From Lachnospiraceae bacterium (GTDB taxonomy: Bacteria > Bacillota > Clostridia > Lachnospirales > Lachnospiraceae), in assembly GCA_021442455.1 (NCBI GenBank), contig JABUSY010000035.1, positions 22,064 through 86,063 on the forward strand: a stretch of DNA of 64,000 nucleotides. The letters are read 5' to 3'. Positions 22,944 through 33,465 of this stretch are shown here, one piece after another (within the stretch, counting starts at the first letter, position 1; each line of letters begins with the position of its first letter). The notes beneath the pieces are model-generated. The model had not been told where the DNA came from. It saw nothing but the letters and a program-made list of their open reading frames with translations, and ran no database searches. The translations under genes were made by a program, and so were the position numbers.

Positions 22944-24558
22944 GTTTTACCTCCTTCAACTTTATATACATATACAATTCAATTATATCAGGGATAAACA
23001 AATTATCTGATTTTTCAACTTTAGTCGCTCATTGCCAAAATCCGTTACGAAATTAAAAACATCTAACCCAATATGTAATCAGATAAACAGAGGTGAAACT
23101 TCGGATGCACATAAAACACTGATGAGATGACTAGTTATTCATAAATCATCATACATGCTCTGAGAAAAATGTCTAATTGGGTATATGTCACCGGATCAAA
23201 GATGCCATAATATATTACTTTTGACATAAAAATTACCTGCTTCCATTATGCTCTTTTTCCCTGAACTTTACTCTACACTCCATGTTGTCTACTATACTCT
23301 TGATTTCCCAATATGTCAAATATTTATCAATCAATTTTTCATGATTTTATACAAACCTATTGCAGAACAAAACAAATTAAGACAATTACTCAGTCGCATA
23401 TAATCATAATCTCTGATATTTTTTACCTTGCTGTTTATGGTTTTTATACCTTGCAGAATCCTGTCTTGCTTCATGTACAAGACATTGCAAGATACTTTCT
23501 TCTTAAATCTGATAACATATTCATGAACCCAGACTACTACTTTCACCTTTCTCAGTATGGATATGTGTCACGAAAAATATCTGTTAATCTATAATGTAAA
23601 TATTTAAAAATCGATTCCGAAATATGATTTTCTATTCACAATCAATGTTTACCAAGTCATAATCACCACAACCTATCAATCTCCGAATTGCTTAAATTCC
23701 ATGAGCACTGACATAAACATGACTCTTCTCTACCTTATTTTATTCTATTTTTTATAAATAATCGAATTGTTATTCTACCAGAAAAAATAGCCGTTTTCCA
23801 TGCCAATGTTCATATGGTCAAACATATATTTATTTTCTCAAAATCAGGTTGCAAGAACGATCTCTTCTCACTTATTCTATAAAAATCATGGCTATAAGAT
23901 CAAAGACCTTCATATAATTAGTCCGTAATATCATATCTGTACCGATTTTCCACCTTCATGTATCTTCAATTTGCGTATTCAAAATTAATACCTCATCAAA
24001 TGACTGGAACATTCTTAAAAAACTCCGAAGCCTTTGTAATAGATACCGAGATCTTTTCAGTTATAAATACAGTTACACATTTTTTCATTTTTCGAATTTT
24101 AATACCTTCATGATCAAAGCTAAAACATTTGATTTTCATCTGATGATAGTATATCTTGCTATTTTTCTTCATGGCCAAACACAAACTCTACTGTTAATAG
24201 CACACAACCTTGTATTTTCATTTACTCTACAAATGAACCCATATACATAGAAATAGCTAGAATGCTGTCGATACATGATCATACATTCTGGTATAGAATG
24301 ACCAAAATCCATTTTTTTCTATGAAAATATCCCATTTACCCATTGTGGCATTGACTATAGTGGAATCGTCATATTCCTTATATTCACAGAGCACTACGTA
24401 ACACATGCTTTTGATGGTTCCAGAAGAAAAGATGAGCCAGCGATACATATGATTTTGTATTGCAATGCATTGGTATTGTATACTTCCTGTCTTTCGAAAA
24501 TTTTTTTGAAAATAAAAAATATCTATACTCACAGTCTGTTTTCAGAAACAATGTTAAC

Positions 24559-27500
24559 TCATTGGAAATAAGCCACGCCAGATTCAAACAGTTTTAAGTC
24601 TTGTTCGCCGAAAATATTTATAGCCACGCCATCGCCGCGACGTTCTGCGTGAGCCATCTTTCCGAATATCCTTCCATCCGAACTGGTAATTCCTTCGATT
24701 CCAAGATAAGAACCGTTGATATTCCAATCTTCGTCATTTGTAAAATTGCCTTCCAGATCACAGTATCTGGTAGCAACTTGTCCATTTGCAAACAATTTCC
24801 TGATCCAATCTTCATTGGCCACAAACCGTCCTTCACCATGAGACACAGGATTAATGTAAACTCCACCAAGCTCTGCCTGGGCCAACCAAGGCGATTTGTT
24901 AGAAACAACTTTCATATAGACCATCTTAGCAATGTGACGTCCGATGGTGTTAAATGTGAGCGTAGGAGAATTTTGCTTCTGTCCGACAATTTTTCCATAA
25001 GGTACCAGGCCTAGCTTGATCAGTGCCTGAAAACCGTTACAAATTCCAAGCACTAAACCGTCGCGCTCATTTAGAAGCTTCATGACTTCTTCTTTGATTT
25101 TTTCATTCTGGAAAGCAGTCGCAAAGAATTTGGCTGATCCGTCCGGTTCGTCACCCGCTGAGAATCCTCCCGGAAACATAATAATTTGAGACTGGACGAT
25201 AGCATTTTTAAAGACATCCACAGAGCTCAGGATATCTTCTGCTGTCAAATTTTTAAACACTTTCGTTATAACTTTTGCTCCTGCTCGTTCAAATGCTCTG
25301 GTACTCTCATATTCGCAGTTGGTTCCTGGAAAAATTGGGATAAACACACAGGGCCGGCCGATTTTATGGCAACAGATGCGAACATTGTCTGTTCGATAGC
25401 ATCCATCTGTCATCACAGTACCTTTTTTCTCTGATTTCACAAACAAATCTGTTGGCCCATCAGTTCCAGCGCCCGATGTAGTCTTAAATACCTGTTCCAA
25501 GGTCCGATTCCAAGCCTGGAGGGCTTTCTCTTCTTCAATCACTGTACTTCTATAAGTAAACTGTGCTTTCTCAGTAATTTCACCGATCACAGTATAAGCG
25601 GAGTGAAGTCTTCTCAGCTGATCCACTGAAACTTCACAGATAATATCTCCAAAATACGGACTGAATAGATCCTTCGGATCCAAATTGTGCTCTATCTTCA
25701 CACCCAGGCCATTTCCGAAAGCCATTTTGCTGACAGCCACAGCCATTCCCATTCGGTTAATGGCATAAGCCGCTGTCACACGTTTTTCTTGCATATCCTT
25801 GTGAAGCTTGTCATATATCTCCACTACTTTATAGTAAATCGGCAATTCATACTTATCTACAGGAATGTGTATCCATATCAGCTTATCACCGGCCTTCTTT
25901 AATTCTGGCGTGATTACATCGCCAACTTTTATCACATTCACCGCAAAGGATACGAGAGTTGGTGGAACATCAATCTCATTAAAGCTTCCGGACATGCTGT
26001 CTTTTCCACCAATAGATGGAAGTCCAAAACCCTTTTGTGCTGCAAATGCCCCAAGCAGCGCTGAAAAAGGCTGGCTCCAGCGTTTCGGGTCCTTTGTCAT
26101 TCGAGGAAAATATTCTTGGAAAGTAAAACGTATTTTTTTATAATCGCCTCCGTTGGCAACAATTTTGGCAACGGAGTCTGTCACCGCATAGACCGCACCA
26201 TGATATGGGCTCCAACTGGAGATATAGGGATCAAATCCATAGCTCATCATGCTTACTGTATTCGTCGTTCCGTTATTTACCGGAACCTTAGATACCATAA
26301 CCTGGCTCTCTGTCCTCTGGTATTTACCACCGTAAGGCATCAATACACTGTAAGCTCCGATAGAGGAATCAAACATTTCCACCAGACCCTTCTGTGAACA
26401 GGCATTCAGGTCGGCCAGAGTGTTTAACCATTTTACTTTAACATCTGATAAATCACTGCTGCATTTCAATATATTACCTTCTTTGGAAGGAATCTCTACA
26501 CAGATATCTGTCTCCTGATGCACACCATTGGTATCCAGAAATGCCCTGGAAAGATCCACGATATTTTTCCCTCTCCAGTTCATTACAAGACGCGACTCTT
26601 TTGTCACAACTGCCACCTTAACTGCTTCCAGATTTTCTTCGTTAGCATATTTTAGGAACAGATCTGCGTCCCTAGGGTCTACTACCACAGCCATACGCTC
26701 CTGAGATTCTGAAATCGCAATCTCCGTCCCGTTTAGGCCCGCATATTTTTTTGGCACCTGATCCAGGTTAATCTCTAGACCATCAGCCAGCTCCCCGATA
26801 GCAACGGATACGCCTCCGGCGCCAAAATCATTACATTTTTTAATAATTTTGCTTACTTCTTCCCGCCGAAACATTCTCTGAATCTTACGCTCAGTTGGGG
26901 CATTTCCTTTCTGTACCTCCGCACCGCAGGTTTCTAACGACCCAGTGGTATGCGGCTTAGAGGAACCGGTAGCGCCTCCAATGCCATCACGTCCGGTTCG
27001 ACCACCTAGCAATATAATGATATCACCCGGATCAGAATTTTTCCGAATGACTGCCCGTCTTGGAGCAGCCCCTATGACAACGCCAATCTCCATTCTCTTA
27101 GCTACATAATTGGGATGATAGATTTCCTTGACATATCCAGTTGCAAGGCCAATTTGATTTCCATAAGAACTGTAGCCCTTAGCGGCGCGGAGAGTTAGAT
27201 TTTTCTGAGGTAGTTTACCTTTCAAGGTCTCTTTGGCAGAAACCGTAGGATCGGAAGAACCGGTTACACGCATGGCCTGATAAACATAAGTTCTTCCTGA
27301 AAGTGGATCACGGATTGCCCCTCCCAAACAGGTAGCTGCACCGCCAAAAGGCTCAATTTCCGTTGGATGGTTATGAGTCTCATTTTTAAAATTAATTAAC
27401 CATTCTTCCTCTTTTCCATCCACATCCACCGGAACCACGATACTGCATGCATTAATCTCATCAGTTTCCTCCTGATCTGCGAGTTTCCCTTCTGCCTTTA

Positions 27501-28359
27501 ACTTTTTCATAGCAATGAGAGCTAGATCCATCAAGCAAATATACTGCTTCTTTCCTCCTTCTTTATAAAGAATATCACGATCAGAAAGATATTCTTCATA
27601 AGTTTTGACAATCGGCTCTTTATAATCTCCTTCTTCAAATTCAATATGCTTCAGCTCAATGAAGAAGGTGCTATGTCGGCAATGATCAGACCAGTAAGTA
27701 TCCAATACACGAATCTCCGTCACGGATGGATCACGTTTTTCTTCATTTTTAAAATAATTTTGTATATGTTGAAAATCCTTAAAAGTCATAGTCAGGTTGA
27801 GCAATTCATATAATTCCAGAAGTTTTTTTTCAAACATATCCTGGAAACCTTTTAAAATTTTTATATCTTCCGGCTCAGAAAATTTTACTACAAGAGTCCC
27901 TGGTTTCGCCAGCACCGTCTCACGGGAATCCACCGAATTGATACAATGTGCTTTAATCGCTTCTAACTCCTGGCTATTGATCTCCCCCTCAATGACATAT
28001 GTCGTTGCAGAACGAATGATCGGCTGTTCCTCTTCTTGCAGAAATTGCACACACTGTATGGCTGAATCTGCTCTCTGATCAAATTGCCCCGGAAGATATT
28101 CAACAGAAAAAACATGAGAATGATCATCCATGGGAAAACTTTCTTCATATAAAATGTCTACCGGAGGTTCCGCGAACACCACATTGCAAGCCTTTGCAAA
28201 AACGTCATTGCTGATATTTTCCACGTCATACCGGATTAAAATCCTGACGCCAATCACGCCCTGTACGTTCAGATAATACTTAATCTCATGCTGTAGATCT
28301 CTAGCTGCAATAGCAAATTGCGGTTTCTTTTCAACATACACTCGTCTAACTGTGCTCAT
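24559..28359 (-). CDS. purL: Phosphoribosylformylglycinamidine synthase (single-chain, PurL with C-terminal glutamine amidotransferase)
   Basis: About 1266 aa from MSTVRRVYVEK; NFKNETHNHPTEIEPFGGAATCLGGAIRDPLSGR; C-terminal CVFIPIFPGTNCEYESTRAFERAGA and LVLGICNGFQALIKLGLVP. Internal start chosen by RBS. Confidence 0.97.
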   Translation of the reverse strand: MSTVRRVYVEKKPQFAIAARDLQHEIKYYLNVQGVIGVRILIRYDVENISNDVFAKACNVVFAEPPVDILYEESFPMDDHSHVFSVEYLPGQFDQRADSAIQCVQFLQEEEQPIIRSATTYVIEGEINSQELEAIKAHCINSVDSRETVLAKPGTLVVKFSEPEDIKILKGFQDMFEKKLLELYELLNLTMTFKDFQHIQNYFKNEEKRDPSVTEIRVLDTYWSDHCRHSTFFIELKHIEFEEGDYKEPIVKTYEEYLSDRDILYKEGGKKQYICLMDLALIAMKKLKAEGKLADQEETDEINACSIVVPVDVDGKEEEWLINFKNETHNHPTEIEPFGGAATCLGGAIRDPLSGRTYVYQAMRVTGSSDPTVSAKETLKGKLPQKNLTLRAAKGYSSYGNQIGLATGYVKEIYHPNYVAKRMEIGVVIGAAPRRAVIRKNSDPGDIIILLGGRTGRDGIGGATGSSKPHTTGSLETCGAEVQKGNAPTERKIQRMFRREEVSKIIKKCNDFGAGGVSVAIGELADGLEINLDQVPKKYAGLNGTEIAISESQERMAVVVDPRDADLFLKYANEENLEAVKVAVVTKESRLVMNWRGKNIVDLSRAFLDTNGVHQETDICVEIPSKEGNILKCSSDLSDVKVKWLNTLADLNACSQKGLVEMFDSSIGAYSVLMPYGGKYQRTESQVMVSKVPVNNGTTNTVSMMSYGFDPYISSWSPYHGAVYAVTDSVAKIVANGGDYKKIRFTFQEYFPRMTKDPKRWSQPFSALLGAFAAQKGFGLPSIGGKDSMSGSFNEIDVPPTLVSFAVNVIKVGDVITPELKKAGDKLIWIHIPVDKYELPIYYKVVEIYDKLHKDMQEKRVTAAYAINRMGMAVAVSKMAFGNGLGVKIEHNLDPKDLFSPYFGDIICEVSVDQLRRLHSAYTVIGEITEKAQFTYRSTVIEEEKALQAWNRTLEQVFKTTSGAGTDGPTDLFVKSEKKGTVMTDGCYRTDNVRICCHKIGRPCVFIPIFPGTNCEYESTRAFERAGAKVITKVFKNLTAEDILSSVDVFKNAIVQSQIIMFPGGFSAGDEPDGSAKFFATAFQNEKIKEEVMKLLNERDGLVLGICNGFQALIKLGLVPYGKIVGQKQNSPTLTFNTIGRHIAKMVYMKVVSNKSPWLAQAELGGVYINPVSHGEGRFVANEDWIRKLFANGQVATRYCDLEGNFTNDEDWNINGSYLGIEGITSSDGRIFGKMAHAERRGDGVAINIFGEQDLKLFESGVAYFQ

Positions 28360-28892
28360 CTCTTTATCCTTTCTGCAATCGCATAACCGATAAAATAGCA
28401 TCCTCCTCATATACCGGCCAGTATTCTATCATATGATCATTATCCCGTCTGATTAATTTCAGAATACCATAAGATTTATTATTATTAAAATTAAGATATT
28501 TAATTATAATTATAAGATACATTAATTTTTTAAAAAAGCAAAACCAACACAACAAATTGGGGTTCTTCTTTAAAAAATGGTGGAAAAGGCATCGTTTGGA
28601 TACCCAGATTTTTTAATGTTCTTAATACTGCACTCAAGTTCTCCAAAAGTATCATCAGTATAGTTTTAAACAGTAATGATAACCGATGAACGACAATATT
28701 TCTTTTCATCCGAATCTAATCAAAATTTCTACTTTTTAAAAGTTATCATACCGTTTAGAACAGTCAAAAAGTAATGAAAGACCTTCCTGCGATTGCGTCT
28801 TTCAGCTGCTTTGCATCAGAGCATCCACACACCTTTCCACAGAAAAAATACTTTTTAAAGATTATGAAAAAAAATTTACTATGACATAAAAA

Positions 28893-29610
28893 ATCGTAAT
28901 CAATACAGAACATGCTACTACTGATTCAGGTACTTTCTATAAAAACTCTCAGGAAAAAGTTGATACACTGAAATTGATCATGGATGTAAGAAAAGAATTA
29001 ACAAAAAACGGCATCGGCGTTATTTACAACCGCACCACTGACTTCTTTTGAAAAAAATACAGAGTTTGCATTTCGATTTACTGTAATTTCCCTCCCTGAA
29101 CTTAAGCAGTACAAGGAGGTAGAAGCTATCCATTTATGACAAATATGACAAAGCATGTATTAAGCTAAGCATGTCCTAAAGCGATTAATGAGGTAACGAA
29201 AAAAACAAAAAATTTGAACTGCCGAAATTTGACTCTTAAAACCGAAGTCAGATCTGATTCTCCTGTGCAAAATTAGAGTATCCGCTTTTTGATCGAAACA
29301 AAATTTCATTATTCTCATCGATTGAGACAGCACTATCAATGAAGTCATAAACGACATTTATTATCTTGAAGGTATGCAATTAACTGACTCTTTCAATGAC
29401 TTGTTACAGGAAATGAAACTTCCTCTCTTTTCTTCTGCGGCTCTGAATTTGATTTTCAAAAAACAAGAGTTTTATCCAACAAATATGGGTTCTAGCGCAT
29501 GCGCCTACAGAAAACAATGCTTCGTTATCAACATTGGCTATCAGTGTTACACCGATAACGCTTTGATTTATCACGAGACACTATTTACACATTGTCAAGA
29601 ATATTTTTAA
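28893..29610 (+). pseudogene. Decayed N-acetylmuramoyl-L-alanine amidase (Amidase_3-like)
   Basis: 28893-29051 reads IVINTEHATTDSGTFYKNSQEKVDTLKLIMDVRKELTKNGIGVIYNRTTDFF* (cf. IVIDAGHGGxDPG...NGxxVxYTRTTD). 29374-29610 includes EFYPTNMGSSACAYRKQCFVINIGYQCYTDNALIYHETLFTHCQEYF (cf. NFYVLRNTKMPAVLVEIGF..N..DNAL). Stops and loss of catalytic residues indicate a ghost. Confidence 0.75.
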
Positions 29611-31165
29611 TTACACAATAGATTGAAAATATTAATACCAACTTCCGAAATCGAAAACTGTATATCATGGTCGTCGATGAATTTTCTAAATTGAAAGTGT
29701 GGTAGCCTATCTATCTCACTTTTCGTAGACAGTTATGCACGATGAAGCAAACTTCAAACAGATCTTGAAATCACTCTAGATCAAGAATCTCTTTAGAAAA
29801 TTACTCCAGAGCAGAAGGTATAGCATATGCTTATTTTCTTAATTGTTGTGTTGATTGCACTGATGTTATTTCTGCAACATTCATCCGAACGCTTTCCAAC
29901 AGAAAGAGTTCATGACCTTCAGTCGTTGGGATTTTTCCAGCGGAAAAACGTGGCTTTAACATTAAATTGAACATGTATATTACACGAAACAGAGAGCTTC
30001 TAGTATTTTATAACGATATGATAAGATACATGCGTAAATGAAATCAGGCAGTAGAAACTCTGATTTTCGTACAACTTTCATCGGATACTGCCTGTTGAAT
30101 ATAGATTGTCGAATTTCGAAGCTTTCCGAAATCCTTAAACTGATGAATAGAAAGAATGTCGCTTTTGACCGAGCTACAAATTTTTAAACCAGAGGGATAT
30201 AAACCTTAGCCTTCAATTGACAAATAAGCTGAATGCCTATCACAAGCAAGATTTTATAGAATCACTCAATGGGCTTCAGCATGTATTATAAGAATTGCCT
30301 TTTTGTGCTGAAAGGTTAGATGGCTATTTGCTATGCTCTTTCTCAAGGGGGGAAAAACATCATGCTCCAAGGTTTGTTAACGCCCACTAATGATTCAAGT
30401 AAATTTTATTTTCTATAATTACCAAAACGTTCGTTTTCATCTGACATATAACAGTTTCAAGTGAAGATCATGGAAGTGTCATATTCAAGAATTTTCTGAT
30501 AAAAACAAACAAATGCCATTCAAACGCATTTCTTAAAATTCAAATCAGCGGTATGAATTCATTTATGGATATACTGTATCGTTTTGTGTTATTACTGGAG
30601 GAATAACGAAAGAAAGGATTAAAGATGCAAAACAGAAGTCGGATTAAACTGTGTACATGATCTTTAATGTGGATAGAGTGCAGCTTGCTGGAACGTCATT
30701 TGACAGCAAAATTTCATTTAATTACTTCACTATTAAATAATGATATTCTATTTTATGAATTTTTTATTTATATTTTTCTATACAACCATAGTGTTGATCT
30801 ATTGTCTTTTTATAACGAAAATATCCGTATAATCAGCTGATTTTCTCTTTTTGAATCATCACGATCTGATTTTTTACTTACCTCAAGGGCCTGAAACTTC
30901 GACCCGTGGAAATTCGCAGAGATAATTTTTCATCTACTGAGTTAATAACCTAGACGGGATAGATATATCAAACAATGTATAATTCCGTCGTAATCCCTTA
31001 CATTGCTATTAGAGCTTTGAGTCTCTAAAGCAAATTACTTCTTTCTCTGTACTGATGATTTTTTCAACATCATTCTATCTTTTAAGTAATATTTACCTTT
31101 ATACTGAATTGGCGCTATATGTTGTTATCTATCTGGCAGATAGTTTTATTTGTCTAATCCCGTCA

Positions 31166-31223
31166 CGAAACAAGGCTGTAAAAGAAATAAGAACATTCTT
31201 ATCACTTTTACAGCCTTGTTTCG
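31166..31223. repeat. Long perfect inverted repeat with nested inner hairpin, just downstream of the UvrD/PcrA-type helicase
   Basis: CGAAACAAGGCTGTAAAAG (31166-31184) and CTTTTACAGCCTTGTTTCG (31205-31223): 19-bp perfect arms. The 20-nt loop contains ATAAGAA-CA-TTCTTAT. Confidence 0.85.
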
Positions 31224-31236
31224 CTATTCCTAATGC

Positions 31237-33465
31237 CTACAGCTTTTTCAATTTTGCAAAAGATGCAAACATTCTTTTCACACCCATTTGTTCAAAATCT
31301 ACCGTCACTTCATAATCTTTTCCACCTTCTGTGATATCCTGTACCTTTCCAATACCGAATTTTATATGACAAACAGTATCCCCTATGTCGTACTCCAAAG
31401 ATTTCGACTTGTTTACGGTGAATTTTCTAGGCTTGAAAGTCTCTGCAGAATACGCTCTTCTAGAAAGCTTCATTCCTCCAAAGATGGAAGGATCGAAAGA
31501 ATGCCTGGTATTTATCGTATACCATCCCCAATCCACAAGTTCCCTTGGTATCTCCATCACAAATCGGGAAGTCTTATTGTACTGAATCTCGCTTCGAATC
31601 ATCCGCTGCATAGCAGAGGTCATGGTCAAAGTTTTACGGGCACGAGTAATACCAACATAGCATAGACGCCGCTCTTCCTCCAGCTCTGAGCTATTTTCCC
31701 CACTTATCGTTAGATAACTGGGAAATATCCCATCTTCCATTCCGACCATGTAAACATTATCAAATTCCAGTCCTTTGGCACTGTGTAGCGTCATCATCAA
31801 GACATAATCGTTTCCATCTTCTACAGAATCAATATCGGAAACCAACGAAACCTCCTGTAAAAAACCGCTGAGTGTAGATTGCTCCGAAGATTTTTCATAA
31901 TTTGCCACTTTTGACATTAATTCATCAATATTTTCAATTCTAGCCTTTGCTTCCTCTGTATTCTCAGCTTTTAACTCCTTCAAATATCCCGTCTCTTTAA
32001 TAATCTTCTCTAGTAACTCCTCCAAACCCAAATATTCCTCCTGAGCTCGCAGGCTTTGGATGAACAAGGTAAAGGCTTTTATTTTATTTAGGTTTCTTCT
32101 CAATCCCGGTATGCTATCTACTTCCAGAAGTGCGTCATAAAAGTTGATCCCCTGCTCCCACGCGTACTTCTCCACTCTTCTTAGGGTTGTGACGCCGATC
32201 CCTCTTTTAGGCACATTAATGATTCTTTGTACGGCTAAATCATCCAGAGCGTTATCCACTGTCTTCAAATACGCAAGCAAATCCTTGATTTCCTTTCTAG
32301 CATAGAAGTTCACGCTGCCCACAAGCTTATAGGGAATATTGGCGAGCAAAAATTTTTCTTCAAATAACCGTGACTGAGCGTTAGCTCTGTACAAGATTGC
32401 GAAATTTTTATACTGTAAGTCTTTGGTCTTCACCTTTTTACTGACGTCTTCGGCAATGAAGTCTGCCTCTTCAAATTCATTCTGAAACTGTCGAAAATGA
32501 ATCAACTCTCCCGACTCATTTTTCGTCCAAAGCCGTTTTACTTTTCTTCCCTGGTTATGATTGATCACTTCATTAGCTGAATTCAGGATATTCTGTGTTG
32601 ATCGATAATTCTGTTCCAGTTTAATGACCTTCGCTTCCGGAAACACCCTTTCAAATTCCAGTATATTCCCGATATTCGCTCCTCTGAATTTATAGATGGA
32701 TTGGTCATCATCACCTACCACGCAAAGATTTTTATGCTTGGATACCAAAAGCCTGACAAATTCAAACTGCACAGTGTTCGTATCCTGATATTCGTCAATC
32801 ATGATATAACGAAAGCGCTCCTGATAAAAATTCAGTATCTCAGGCTCTACCCGAAACAATTCCACAGTTCTAACCAACAGGTCATCAAAATCCAACGCAT
32901 TATTTTTTCTCAAGTGAACCTGATATTCGTGATAGACCTGCGCCATCTTTTTTTCTTCCCACCGGGTAGCATTTTTCTCATACTCTTCCGGCATAATTAA
33001 TGCATTTTTTGCCTTGGAAATTTTAGCAAGTATCACCTGATCCTTATAAATCTTTGGATTTAGATTCAGACGGCGAAGCATTTCTTTCATCACAAACTTA
33101 CTGTCTTCAATGTCGTAAATCGTAAAATTATTCTCATAACCAATCCTGTCTATATATTTCCTCAGAATGTCCACACAGCTAGAATGGAATGTAGATACCC
33201 AAACACTCTCTGCACCAAAGTCCACAATCGCATCTACCCGTTCCCGCATTTCCTTGGCTGCTTTATTGGTAAAAGTAATGGCCATAATATTCCAGGGATT
33301 CACCTTTTTTTCTTCAATTAAATAAGCGATCCTATGTGTCAAAACTCTAGTTTTTCCAGAACCAGCTCCTGCCAAAACCAGTAAGGGGCCTTCCATATAC
33401 ATTACCGCTTTCTGCTGATCATTATTTAAACTTTCGTAAATGCTCATATATCTCCTTTTACCCAT
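31237..33465 (-). CDS. pcrA: UvrD/PcrA family ATP-dependent DNA helicase
   Basis: LLVLAGAGSGKTRVLTHRIAYLI, YIMIDEYQDTN, CVVGDDDQSIYKFRGA, LEQNYRST, MTLHSAKGLEFDNVYMVGMEDGIFP. The first residues MGKRRY may precede the true start at MSIYES. Confidence 0.96.
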   Translation of the reverse strand: MGKRRYMSIYESLNNDQQKAVMYMEGPLLVLAGAGSGKTRVLTHRIAYLIEEKKVNPWNIMAITFTNKAAKEMRERVDAIVDFGAESVWVSTFHSSCVDILRKYIDRIGYENNFTIYDIEDSKFVMKEMLRRLNLNPKIYKDQVILAKISKAKNALIMPEEYEKNATRWEEKKMAQVYHEYQVHLRKNNALDFDDLLVRTVELFRVEPEILNFYQERFRYIMIDEYQDTNTVQFEFVRLLVSKHKNLCVVGDDDQSIYKFRGANIGNILEFERVFPEAKVIKLEQNYRSTQNILNSANEVINHNQGRKVKRLWTKNESGELIHFRQFQNEFEEADFIAEDVSKKVKTKDLQYKNFAILYRANAQSRLFEEKFLLANIPYKLVGSVNFYARKEIKDLLAYLKTVDNALDDLAVQRIINVPKRGIGVTTLRRVEKYAWEQGINFYDALLEVDSIPGLRRNLNKIKAFTLFIQSLRAQEEYLGLEELLEKIIKETGYLKELKAENTEEAKARIENIDELMSKVANYEKSSEQSTLSGFLQEVSLVSDIDSVEDGNDYVLMMTLHSAKGLEFDNVYMVGMEDGIFPSYLTISGENSSELEEERRLCYVGITRARKTLTMTSAMQRMIRSEIQYNKTSRFVMEIPRELVDWGWYTINTRHSFDPSIFGGMKLSRRAYSAETFKPRKFTVNKSKSLEYDIGDTVCHIKFGIGKVQDITEGGKDYEVTVDFEQMGVKRMFASFAKLKKL

